From Onthophagus taurus (taxonomy: Eukaryota > Arthropoda > Insecta > Coleoptera > Scarabaeidae), in the NCBI RefSeq assembly GCF_036711975.1, contig NC_091972.1:15939001-16003000 (forward strand): a stretch of 64,000 nt of DNA. The letters are read 5' to 3'. A program made the translations under genes and the position numbers. Positions 12,333 to 22,623 of the stretch are shown here, piece after piece. The notes under the pieces were generated by a model. It had not been told where the DNA came from and made no database searches. It saw nothing but the letters and a program-made list of their open reading frames with translations. Numbering within the stretch: position 1 is the first letter of the stretch; each line of letters opens with the position of its first letter.

Positions 12333-14558
12333 TACAGGATGTCCCGTTAAGCGTACGGAGCGGCTGTGTCTCAACAACGGTAAGGCCTAGAGGTTTGGGA
12401 AAAAATTCTTATAAGCAAAGTGGGCAAGAGAAATACCTGGAAATTATTTTGAAGTTCGTAATTCGACCACTAGGGGGCGTAACTGCCATAGAGAAACATA
12501 AAATTCCCGCTATCTCAGAAATTTAGACGATGAGCTATAACTTTGACAACATCATTTAGTAGCTTGGATAATACCGCATCGCTTTTGTTTTGCGATATTT
12601 CTCATATCTGTCATAATAAGGGAGAGGGAGGCCAATGCGTTTTCAAATGTTTACATTTTAATATCTCCTGGACCACTCAACCGACTTGAATGTTTTTGGT
12701 CTTGTTTGAAAGAGCATTTCATGCTCTTTTAAAAGATATTTTCAGTAAGACCGGTTGGTTTAAAACAAATAAGCTAGAGGGCGTTATCTGCAGCGGTTAC
12801 ATATTTTTGTGATTTTTGAAAAAAAGTTAAATGGAACGGTACTATTTACTTCACAGACCATTAATCACCATAAAATTTGCTAAATATTAGTGAAAACAGC
12901 ATCTCGATATCTCCATCCATTCTCGAATTATAAAAGAAAATGTTAAAACTTCGTATATCTTAATCGGATCAAGTTATCTTAGGAAACAAATAAGAGAGAA
13001 CAAAAATTTTATTATCTAGAACCTTCCTTCACACTTTATCCAAACTTTGAACTGCTTCAAAACTACTTTTGAGGCGTGTTGAAAAGCCAACGGATCAATG
13101 AAATATCAACAATGATAATAAAACAAAATAAACCAAAACAGTTATAATAACTTAAATTTTTGGCAAGAATAACTCACTAATGTGCGAAATGCCTTCCATA
13201 AACCTCGGTGCATTTATGTAATCTAGTTTCGATTAAAAAAAAGCGCTGCTTAAGTCTCGGCCCTGGACACGTTTCTACTGGTATTTAGTGTTTTGTCATA
13301 TTTTCCCTGGTTATTGGTTTTTCTTGAAAAGTCAGGTCGTTTAGTCTACCCAATAGATAAAGAGATGGAAGCAATGTGGGTTTTGCTCGAACCAAGAATG
13401 CATATTATGCAAGTTTACATCAGCTTGTGGACAGATGCTTCATGCATCCATAGCATTTGTGATAAAAGGTTTGGATTTGCCCAAATCATATTTAAAAGTC
13501 AATGGTAATAGTTCAGTCTGTTATCGTAATCGGTATCTGTTAAGGCCTGATGTAAAACAACGTGGTGGAGATATTATTCTCTTGAGAAATCTTGTGGACA
13601 ATTGTTTTCGCAGTTCCCAGATTATGTGAGATCATCACACATTGCGCACCAATGTGATTTACGAATTCATAGAGATGTCTGAATGGGCTACACGTTGCCA
13701 GTTTTCCGTAATCGCTAAGTCAATCTTAAAAACACTTCTATAGAAAAATGTCTTTCTTTGTCGTAGTTACATTGCACACATTTTTGCCATGCAGTTACAT
13801 CGTATTCAAAACATTGAAAATAAATCATCATACGCTCTATCATACGCTTCTGCGTTAGTAAATGACATGTTTACAGTTACCATGGTTATGTGATTTGTTT
13901 TTGTCGATGAGGTAACTGGATCCGATTGATGGCACTCGAGTTTTTAACATTTTCTTCTATAATTCGAAAACGGGTGGCGATATCGAGATGCGGTTTTCAC
14001 TAAAATTTAGCAAATTTTAAGGTGAGCAAGGGTCTGTGAAGTAAATAGTATCGTTCCATTTAACTTTTCTTCAAAAATCACAAAAATATGTAATCGCTGC
14101 AGATAACGCCCTCTAGCTCATTTGTTTTAAAGCAAACGGTCTTACTGAAAATATCTTTAAAAAGAACATAAAATGCTCTTTTAAACAACACCGAAAATAT
14201 TCAAATCGGTTGAATGGTCTAGGAGATATTAAAATGTAAATATATGAAAACGCATTGGCCTCCCCCTCCCTTATTATGACAAATATGAGAAATATCGCAT
14301 AACAAAAGCGATGCGGTATTATCCAAGCTATTAAATGATGTTGTCAAAGTTATAGCTCATCGTCTAAGTTTCTGAGATAGCGGGAACTTTATGTTTCTCA
14401 ATGGCAGTTACGCCTCCTAGCGGTCAAATTACGAACTTCAAAATAATTTCCAACTATTTTTCTTAGTCACTTTACTTATAAGGATTTTTTTCCCAAACCT
14501 CTAGGCCTTAACGTTCTAGAGATACAGCCGCTCCGTACGCTTAACGGGACACTCTGTA
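12333..14558. mobile_element. Mariner/IS630-type element with very long inverted repeats
   Basis: The two ends are complementary: TACAGGATGTCCCGTTAAGC on the left and its inverse ending ACTCTGTA on the right. Complementarity continues inward for roughly 600 bp (about 12333-12950 against 13945-14558), including GACGATGAGCTATAACTTTG and CAGATAACGCCCTCTAG. The element is flanked by TA on each side (12331-12332, 14559-14560), the target duplication typical of the Tc1/mariner/IS630 group. The middle carries a decayed transposase on the minus strand. Long repeats with a dead core suggest the copy depended on an enzyme supplied elsewhere. Confidence 0.85.
13140..13890 (-). pseudogene. Decayed IS630/mariner-like transposase
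   Basis: Read on the minus strand across frames, the higher-coordinate end gives FTNAEAYD followed by a helix-turn-helix-like stretch ending RLRKTGNV. This resembles the N-terminal DNA-binding part of insect IS630-type transposases. The lower end gives a short tail like their C-terminus. The central DD-E/D catalytic region is missing and stops are frequent. Confidence 0.5.
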
Positions 14559-14560
14559 TA

Positions 14561-15105
14561 TGTGGTGTGTGAATGATTTGCGTTATATTTGAAGCATAAA
14601 TTTTATTTTATTTATTTTTTTTTTACCTTGCCCTAATAAGTGATGGGAATAATTTGAACCCAAGATATATACCTAAGGGATACACAGCTCAAAAATACCA
14701 GTACAATATAAAATTGACAACGAATGCAACGATGCATCATACAAAAAGAAATGGTCATCTTACGGATCATATCATCAAGTAGCAACGAGAAAGTCGAGAA
14801 AGAAATTTCTCAGCTTTATCCTATTTGCTCTGTAGTAGTAAGTCACCTTAGCATATACATAAACAACAGGAGGTGTTTTTTTATTCTCTTTATCTCTTAC
14901 TTGATATTATTAGTCGGTAATGCTTATTACGAGGTTTGTAACATGTCGTGTCACGCCAATCAGGAATTCTCCCATACTGGGTTGTATTTATTCATTTGTT
15001 CAAAGATAAATATAAATATTTTGAATTGTTTATTTTTTTTTTGTTTATTTTGTCTTTACCATTTCACTAAGTGTCAGTATAGCGTTGGGGTGTTGTTGGG
15101 ATCCT
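14561..15105. other. AT-rich spacer, nothing recognised
   Basis: The open frame at 14724-15128 has hydrophobic, low-complexity content and no recognisable domain. I treat it as chance. Confidence 0.4.
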
Positions 15106-15339
15106 CTATCTATCTCCTAAAATTGTGAAGAATGTTGTAACAGTTATTAGTAATCTATGATCTCTTTTTGCCTCTGCTCCTGTAATAGTATTAATGTCTT
15201 GTTCTGTATATCTCTGTAATCTTGTGTATATTACATAATCTATTACTGATTTTTGTGTTATTCCTTTGGCTTTATACATTATATTGTGTACTGTTCTATG
15301 ATTGTACAAGGACTTTCCTATTAACCTTCCAGTAGTCAC
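15106..15339 (-). pseudogene. LINE endonuclease fragment
   Basis: The minus-strand frame contains QKSVIDYVI and later a DHRLL-type stretch. This matches the end of the apurinic endonuclease domain of CR1/I-type LINEs, where S-x-IDY(V/I)I is followed by a few tens of residues and then SDH. The key SDH reads KRDH here, and both ends are truncated. Confidence 0.4.
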
Positions 15340-15479
15340 CCACGGTGTCAGACACCGGGTGATTAAAATATTCTCTGCATTCTAGAGTTAGACCATAAAG
15401 GATTGTCACCTTAGTTATGCTCCTGGCTCGCCGCGTGTTAGTACTTGTTCAGATTCCGGCAATACATTTGAAGAGAGAA

Positions 15480-16160
15480 GGTTTCGGCAATTCAATCCAT
15501 CGAAACCAAATAAATATGTAGTTCTAGTTGTCTTTCTATAAGTACAGCTCTAATAGCGGCCAGTCTGAAAAAGATTGCGTGCTAATGATACTATTACCAA
15601 AGTTATCTATGAAGATAATAAAGATACTGCTTTATACTTTGCAGTAACTGCCTCTAGTTCTTCATTTTTTCTGAAATTCGTCCATGCATCAAATGTCAAG
15701 CGAAGAAATAAAAAAACAAACTTTTGGGAACATATTTTTAATTGAGCGCAATTCAACACCATTCAATGTGATGGAATCTACACATTTCGCATTTCGTTCC
15801 TATCGAAAGTAAATTAACAGATTTGTGGCCATTCTACCATATTCAGCATCTACTAAAGCAGCTCTCTTGGATAACCGTTTGAGTGAAGAGTTAAAAAAGA
15901 TAGTAACAAAAATATTTGAACCAATTAAAGACTTTACATGTAACTCGATCAGTTATTTTCTAAATATTATGCTTTGTATTAGTGTATTAGTTCGGATTTT
16001 ATTATTTGTATATTCTAATTTTATAGTAATTGCGTAGATGAAAGAAAATTTATATTGTAGTATAACGTTGAAAGCAACAAAATTCTCGAAATATTACTTC
16101 ACTATCTTTTACCGCACTATGCTAAATATGTAAAAAAGGGAAATATTAAAATTCCTCTTT
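15480..16160. repeat. UGT upstream duplicated block, copy 1
   Basis: This block matches the upstream sequence of the second UGT gene (about 21940-22550). Shared phrases include CAGTTGTCTTTCTATA, GGCCAGTCTGAAA, AAGATAATAAAGATACTGC and GACTTTACATGTAACTCGAT. It marks the 5' limit of the segment duplicated with the UGT genes, about 750 bp upstream of the ATG. It also contains an open frame (15825-16037) conserved in part in the other copy; see findings. Confidence 0.8.
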
Positions 16161-16177
16161 AGGTCGTACTATAAATA
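16083..16177 (+). promoter_or_regulatory. UGT gene 1 proximal promoter: HSE-like motif and TATA box
   Basis: TATAAATA lies at 16170-16177, 53 bp before the ATG. TTCTCGAAAT lies at 16083-16092. TTC-nn-GAA is the two-pentamer form of a heat-shock element. Both elements and the sequence between them (ACTATGCTAAATAT) recur upstream of UGT genes 2 and 4 at nearly the same spacing. The TATA call is firm; HSF binding is inference. Confidence 0.7.
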
Positions 16178-16229
16178 CGAATATTTGTAAATCGATTATG
16201 TTTATTAACTTCCAAGAAATAAAGAAACC

Positions 16230-18104
16230 ATGAAGTACTTTTCAACAAAAAAGAATTTCTTTCGATTATCATTATTGCTAAGTGTGTTAATAAATTTTAT
16301 TTCGTATATTGATAGTGCAAAAATCTTAGTTTTCTTTCCTTTATCTACATACAGTCATGTAAATATGTTTAAAGGGATGGTTAAGCCACTTTTAAATCGT
16401 GGACATGAAATCGATTTTGTTAGTTTTTATCCATTAAACGTGAAACATAAAAGGTAAGTGATTTTCTAACTAAAAATCGTTCCTCCGTTTTTAATAAAGT
16501 TAAAATGATTTGTTTACACTTTTGTTTTGTTTTTAGATATTCCGATATTGATATAAGTAATTGTTTTTCAGTATTTAAAAACAACATAACAGTTTTAAAA
16601 AGCGCAATTGGTGACTTAGGGTTATTGCAAGATGTTATGTTTAAATTGAACGGTTACAATTTAATGGATGCAGTTTTAAAATCGCCGCAATTACGCGAAT
16701 TAAGAAACACCACAAAAAAATATGATTTAATTTTGCGACATGTTTTTTTAAGCGATCCATTAGAAATTTATTCGCATATTTTCAAAGCGCCCTCAATTGG
16801 AATAATAACAAGCTTTAATTTACCTTGGACTTCCGATTTAGTTGGAATTCCTGATAGTCCGGCTTTTATTCCAAGCTTCAACGGTCCTTACGGTGAAAAA
16901 ATGACATTTATTGAACGTGCACATAATATTTTAATATATACTTATCAAAAATACCAATATTGGAGTCTTCAAAAGCGTTTCACGGAGTTAGTTTGGAAAT
17001 ATTTTGGACGAAACATGCCAACAGTTGAGGAACTTATTGGAAAAACTAGTTTAATTTTTTGTAATAGTCATTATACAATCCATCAATCAAGATCTATGCC
17101 ACCGAATTTTATTGAAATTGGGGGTGTTCATATTCCTGAAAAAAACAATTTTACTCTTCCAAAAGTAAGTATCTTAGTTATGTTTGATGATTTTTAAATA
17201 ATATGTATTATCTTTCTTTGTATATATTAATTAGAGTCGATTTTATTTTTTAGAATTTACAATTAAGTGTGGATTCATCAAAACAAGGAATAATTTATTT
17301 TAGTTTTGGTTCGATGGTGAGAAGTACAAGTTTTAATCGTAAAACTTTAAGCACCATGTTTGAAGCTTTAGGGAAACAGCCCTATAAAGTATTTTGGAAA
17401 GGTGTAAAAGAGGAAATTCCGGATGATTTAAAAATTCCCGATAATATTATTTTCGAAACATGGATGCCTCAATTAGATATATTATGTAAGTTTAATTAAA
17501 GGTTTTGATTTTAAAATTTATTTCCTATTTTTGTTAGGTAACCCAAACACAAAACTTTTTATATCTCATGGTGGTTTATTTGGGGTGCAAGAAGCTATTT
17601 ATTGTGGTCTTCCAATTTTAGGAATACCTTTCTTCGCTGATCAAGCTTCAAATATCCAATTTTTAGTTGAAAAGAATGTTGCTAAATTAATTTATGTGGA
17701 CGATATACCTGAAGGAAATTTGTTTAAAGAATATGTTGAAACTTTATTAAAACCACAGTAAGATTATAATGATCAACGTTTCCTAGTTTTCATTTTTAAT
17801 TTTTAGATTTAAACAAAATGCTGAAAATCTTTCAAAACTTTTCCGAGATCGACCAATGTCGCCGATAAAAACAGCAATTTATTGGATTGAATATGTTATT
17901 AAACACAATGGGGCGCCTCATTTAAAATCATTTGTAACAAAACTTTATTGGTACCAATATTATTTATTGGATATTATTGGAGTCATCTTAATAATTTTTC
18001 TATTTATTTTTATTATTTTGTATTTAATTTGTAAGCAATTAATTAAGTTAGCTTTAAAAGTAAAAGGTATTCAGTATATTTGTAATAGTAAAAAAAGAAA
18101 ATAA
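16230..18104 (+). CDS. UDP-glycosyltransferase, tandem gene 1
   Basis: Five exons: 16230-16453, 16537-17164, 17254-17485, 17538-17757 and 17807-18104. All introns are GT..AG and all phases agree, giving about 533 residues, the normal UGT length. A signal peptide ends near SYIDSA (residue 30). The catalytic His is H43 in STYSHVNMF and the partner Asp is in VFLSDPLEIY. The donor-binding signature lies in exon 4: FISHGG, then E, GLPILGIPFFADQ. A single membrane helix near the C-terminus is followed by a short cytosolic tail ending KKRK, a KKxx ER retrieval signal. Family role: transfer of a sugar from UDP-sugar to small lipophilic acceptors in the ER lumen (detoxification, hormone or pigment handling). 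The acceptor cannot be read from sequence. AATAAA overlaps the stop codon region (18100-18105). The start is the first ATG after the TATA box and precedes the signal peptide directly. Confidence 0.93.
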
Positions 18105-18570
18105 AATTCTGTTCAAATAATAAGTAAAATCAAAAGTATTCCAATTCACCAAGAATACGAAGAATTCGTTATAATAACGAATATAAAGAATTTTCATTTC
18201 AGCCATCTTGATTTTACAAAATTACCTCACTAAATAATTAACGAGGCTCTGGCAATCCAGTATCGGGGGATATACCCAGTGCAATTTTCCACAGGAATGG
18301 AGTTCAACTTCAGTCGGGTAATCACGCATAAGGTGGGATTAATGATTCAGAGAAGAAAGCGAGAACAACAGACAAGCGTAGGAATACACTCCTATCCAGT
18401 GTTGTTAAATACCTGGGTATTTATTTTCAAGGGAAAATTGCCTGGATATATACCTTGGGTATTTACCCAAGATGGGTATTTAGATGTATTTATAAAATTT
18501 GATTTAAATTGAGTTGATGGCAGTTTTGCAAGTACTTCAAGAATGCAGAGTCCATCATCGATACACCAAA
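18105..18570. other. UGT 3' flank (duplicated) and unidentified sequence
   Basis: The first roughly 80 bp (AATAAGTAAAATCAAAAGTATTC..) match the 3' flank of UGT gene 2 at 24485-24545 and mark the 3' limit of the duplicated block. 18240-18570 is not recognised. Confidence 0.5.
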
Positions 18571-18589
18571 TTTATTTATAACATTTACT

Positions 18590-18770
18590 GGATTCGACCC
18601 AAAAAGGTATAAACATTGATGGCAATACGTAAGTAATTTGCGCTACGCGGACGATATAGTCCTTATTTCGGATAGCCTTGGAGAGATGAAACTTATGTTG
18701 AACATATACAGGAGGCGTGTGCAAGAGTCGGCCTAAATATCAACAAAATTTAGGACAAATCTTTTTCCAA
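18590..18770 (+). pseudogene. LINE RT fragment with YADD box
   Basis: The frame reads KGINIDG.. then NLRYADDIVLISDSL, the reverse transcriptase catalytic box of a non-LTR retrotransposon, followed by a degraded thumb. It is truncated on both sides. Confidence 0.6.
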
Positions 18771-18772
18771 GC

Positions 18773-19115
18773 TCAATCAATATTGGTGATAATGAATACT
18801 TCTATCTTGAATACTTTCGATGGTATGTCATTAATCACTGATGCCTTTCCGTGTTTTGACGCAGTGATTGCGTTTTGAACCTCACTGATTGATATAGATT
18901 CCATGACACTATCCTTTCTTTGGTGTGACGGACTGCTATCTATTTCCAAATCAATTTCTATGCTTAATAGGTTTTGGAAATAATTTTTCCAAATGTCATT
19001 CATTTCAGTATCATATATTATTTTGTTCCATCTCAGCATAGAGCTGTGTGCGACTTGTGCCTTTGTCTTAACTGTCTAACAAATTTATACACATTCCTGG
19101 TGTTATTAGCTTTAA
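18773..19115 (-). pseudogene. LINE RT N-terminal fragment
   Basis: Minus-strand reading gives a conserved linker-like segment (IWKNYFQNLL) and then SEVQNAITASKHGKAS, matching the EVxxAIxxLKxGKAxG motif at the start of LINE reverse transcriptase. The foldback element at 19120 interrupts or abuts it. Its orientation is opposite to the RT scrap at 18590, so they are separate insertions. Confidence 0.5.
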
Positions 19116-19119
19116 AGTG

Positions 19120-20530
19120 TACAGGGTGGGCAAATTTGGGTGTTATTATAGGCTATCTCAGAAACTATAAGAGATACGAAAAAAGTAGGTGCCATGTCCC
19201 GATCTCTTTTTTCGAGACTAACCCAATCCCGCAAACACCAAACCTCTATCTTCTTTTGTTTTTAAGTTATAGCCTAAAAGTCAAATTTTCGTGATTTTAA
19301 AAAATGCTCATATTTCGTTTATTTTTGAAATTAGAGAACTAGGGTTGATATGTTCTTAAGACACTTTTTTAAGTAGAATATACTGCCGTTGAAAAATTTT
19401 AAAAATATTTGATGATTTTAGAGATACAACACAAAGTTGTATTTTTTTAAATACAAACTATAGTAGATTATGGTTTTACTGAAAGGAGTATTATTTTTAG
19501 CTTTCCAATGATGTATTGCACGCATGGTGTATTTGGGGAAAATAAGCGTTGTTTTTTAATTCTAAGATATTAAAGATTAAAATTCAAAATTTTAATTATA
19601 GTAGGCGAGGAAAACGTTAAATGCCACTTAGTTACTATAGTAACGTGATTATTAACTGATTATTTCATTCATGAATTTTTCGAAACGAGTTTCCCGCTTA
19701 AAAATTCCTCATTATCTTTAAATACATAAAGCGATAAAATTAAAAAATGACTCTTTGAAAATGATAAATAAGGCTCCATATCTCATATAAACATCGTTTT
19801 AATGGAAAGTCCGTTGCCCAGTTTATGATCCCTAATCTTCCTCTATCTCACCCAATTTCAAAAGAAAAGGTTGCTAATATGAAAAAACTTCTAAATCTCA
19901 TGGTTGGAGAAAACTGGCAAGATACTACCGAAGATTTCATTCATTGATACCCAACTGTTCTAACTTTACAATCAGTAAGTTTAGTGATTGTTTAGTTCCT
20001 GAAGTTGTTGTTCATATTTAATTATTCATTAATTAATACGTTTCTTGTATTTTTAATAAACAAACTTTATCTACAAATAATATTTTATTGGTGAACAAAG
20101 TCAGGGATAAGACACTAAAAAATTTAAATCAACTATTCAAATTTTTTATTCGTTGGTACATAACCATAATCATGTATCATAATCAAGTATAGTTTGTATT
20201 AAAAAAAATACAACTTTGTATTGTATCTCAAAAATCATTAAATATTTTTAAAATTTTTCAGCGGCAGTATATTCTGCTTAAAAAAGTGCCTTAAGAACGT
20301 ATCAACCTCATTTCTCTAATTTTAAAAATAAACGAAATATGAGCATTTTTTGAAATCACGAAAATTTGACTTTTTGGCTATAACTTAAAAACAAAAGAAG
20401 ATAGAGGTTTGGTGTTTGCGGGATTGGCTTAGTCTCGAAAAAAGAGACCGGGACATGGCACCTACTTTTTTCGTATCTCTTATAGTTTCTGAGATAGCCT
20501 ATAATAACACCCAAATTTGCCCACCCTGTA
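19120..20530. mobile_element. Foldback (MITE-like) element with about 350 bp inverted repeats
   Basis: The left end TACAGGGTGGGCAAATTTGG and right end CCAAATTTGCCCACCCTGTA are perfect complements. The pairing extends about 350 bp inward (19120-19470 against 20165-20530), including GGCTATCTCAGAAACTATAA and its inverse. It is bounded by TA. The 690 bp core has no transposase-like reading. This is a non-autonomous TA-target (mariner/IS630-type) element. Confidence 0.85.
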
Positions 20531-20882
20531 CATAATATATATTTCGAGAAAGTTTATATTTTCACTACCAACCATTCTCGTTTATGTAATACTCTTCGAA
20601 AATATTTAACGATTTCTTTAATGCTTGAAAAACAACTTTGAAATTTCTGAATTGAGTATAAGTCTAATATTAATGACTAAATTCAGTTTTTGTGCTTCAT
20701 TAATTCTTGTTGTTTGATTCTTTTCTAGTCATATTATTGCACTTCCATCAAATCCAAGATTCCAAGATCCATGAGATTGTTGATTTCCAATTGAAAATTA
20801 AGTAGTTCGTTTAAGATCTTATTATTCTTCTTCTTTTATTCAGGTTGTAACCTGTTTTTTACGCGTCATTCATGGTGTTTCA

Positions 20883-21150
20883 TTAGAGCTGGAAATCTAA
20901 CTTCCTGGTCTTCCGGGATTTCCTTCTAGCTAATCTTTGGTCTCTTGCTGTCTTAATCAGCCAGGTTTCTTCCGTTCTTTGGAAGTATTCATTAATTTTT
21001 TTTATTTTTCCCCTAGCAAATCTCATGACATCTCCGAATCCACAAAATTCTCTTACGATTTTGGTCCTAACTCTATCTCTTCTTGTCTTTTCCACTATTA
21101 TTCTTAAAGTACTCATCTCACTTGGTTCGCATCGCATCCATATATCTTGG
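20883..21150 (-). pseudogene. LINE C-terminal fragment
   Basis: The minus-strand frame contains CEPSEMSTLRIIV, KTRRDRVRTKIVREFCGFGD and EYFQRTEETWLIK. This is the conserved C-terminal region after the RT thumb in many insect LINEs (E-MRxLRR..GKTRRDRxRN.. HVxRM). It is damaged and has no RT core next to it. 20531-20880 and 21151-21430 hold nothing recognised. Confidence 0.6.
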
Positions 21151-21939
21151 TCATGAGGTTCGTATATCGAGAGATAATAATCAAACAAGCGAACTAAACA
21201 GAAGGATGCGCAGCCTACAGGAAACTTAGAGACATCTTCATAAGTGATATTCATGTATATTTGAAAAGAAAGGCTTTCAATCAATGCGTGCTTCCTCCTT
21301 TGGTTATGACATACCGTTCCGAAACTTTAACATTAACGGTGGCCATTACCAGCTCAAAGTAATGCAAATAAAGATGGACAGGTCGATGCTGGAATGTTTA
21401 CAATACATTAAAATTGTCAAATTAAAATTAATCCAACCTCATATCGTAAAGTGAGCGATAAACACAATTATCAAACTAGAAATAATAACAATATTGAAAT
21501 AAATTTTACACGTACTGTGAGAGCTCGATGTGGTGTGAACTATTATGCCGTGAAGCTGTTTAATGTGATGTCTGAGCATCTCCGGGTCCTTGTTGGAAAA
21601 CAGTTTAAATCTTAAATAAGGCTTTATCATGGATTTAAAAGTTTCTATGGCATTGATGAATGCCTCAAAAATAATTGGACTTGGAGGACTTGCCGATTGC
21701 ATTCCCATAGTTGTAAGCGTTTTTTGTTGCAACATTTTCCAACTTGTATTTGTTTGTTTTATTTTGTTTGCTTTCTGTAGTCAGCTCGTATTAATTGTGT
21801 TGTATTTTTATGATGTTTTCCTTTGTCAGCCTAATTTTCGTACGAATTTTTGCTGTAGTATGTACCAGGTGATGAAACTTTCTTAATGACAGAATAGAGA
21901 AATCGATCAATCACGTAACAAAAAAAATCAAACCACCAA

Positions 21940-22550
21940 TTCCAGTTGTCTTTCTATACATACAAATGATTGAAGTTGACTAATCTCGCTCTAATCGTGG
22001 CCAGTCTGAAAGAGATTGCGTGCAGATGATACCATTACCAACGTCAGCTATGAAGATAATAAAAATACTGCTTTCTGTCTTGTAGTAACTGCCTCTAGTT
22101 CTTCAAGGGGATATAATCTACACATTTCGCATTACATTCTACTGCAGTCAGCATCTGGTAAGGCAGTTCTTTTGGATAACTGGGATTTGAATGAAGAGTT
22201 GATGAAAGATGTTAACATAAAAATATTTGCAGCAATTAAAGACTTTACATGTAACTCGATCAGTTATTTTCTAAATGTTATGCTTTATGTATTAGTTCGA
22301 ATTTTATTAGTTGTGTATTATAATTTTAGTGTAATTGTGTTGTTATGTTAGAGATAAAGGCAAAATTAACAATTTGATAGACACTGAAAGTAAAATTCCA
22401 AGAATATATGTCACACAACTATTTTAACACAGAAAAATTATATTCTAATGTTTAGTCGCCTGCAACGAAATTCTCGAAATATCACTTAACTATCCTTTAC
22501 CGCACTATGCTAAATATGTAAAAAAGGGAAATTTTTAAATTCCTCTTTAG
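21940..22550. repeat. UGT upstream duplicated block, copy 2
   Basis: Counterpart of 15480-16160. The TGTAGTAACTGCCTCTAG, ACATTTCGCAT and GACTTTACATGTAACTCGAT phrases are shared. Relative to copy 1 it has lost about 80 bp around 22105 and gained a short insert near 21965. Confidence 0.8.
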
Positions 22551-22565
22551 GTCGCACTATAAATA
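22471..22565 (+). promoter_or_regulatory. UGT gene 2 proximal promoter: HSE-like motif and TATA box
   Basis: TTCTCGAAAT at 22471-22480 and TATAAATA at 22558-22565 have exactly the 87 bp spacing seen at gene 1. Confidence 0.7.
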
Positions 22566-22623
22566 CGAATATTTGTAAGGCGATCATCATTATAAACTCA
22601 TTAACCTAAGAAATAAAAAAAAC

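Noticed and set aside
21439..21735. Minus-strand 98-codon frame with a stretch (FINAIETFKSMIKPYLRFKL) faintly like a CRAL-TRIO lipid-binding domain
   Set aside because: The likeness is short, no flanking exon of such a gene is visible, and the rest of the frame is unlike the family. Too weak to call.
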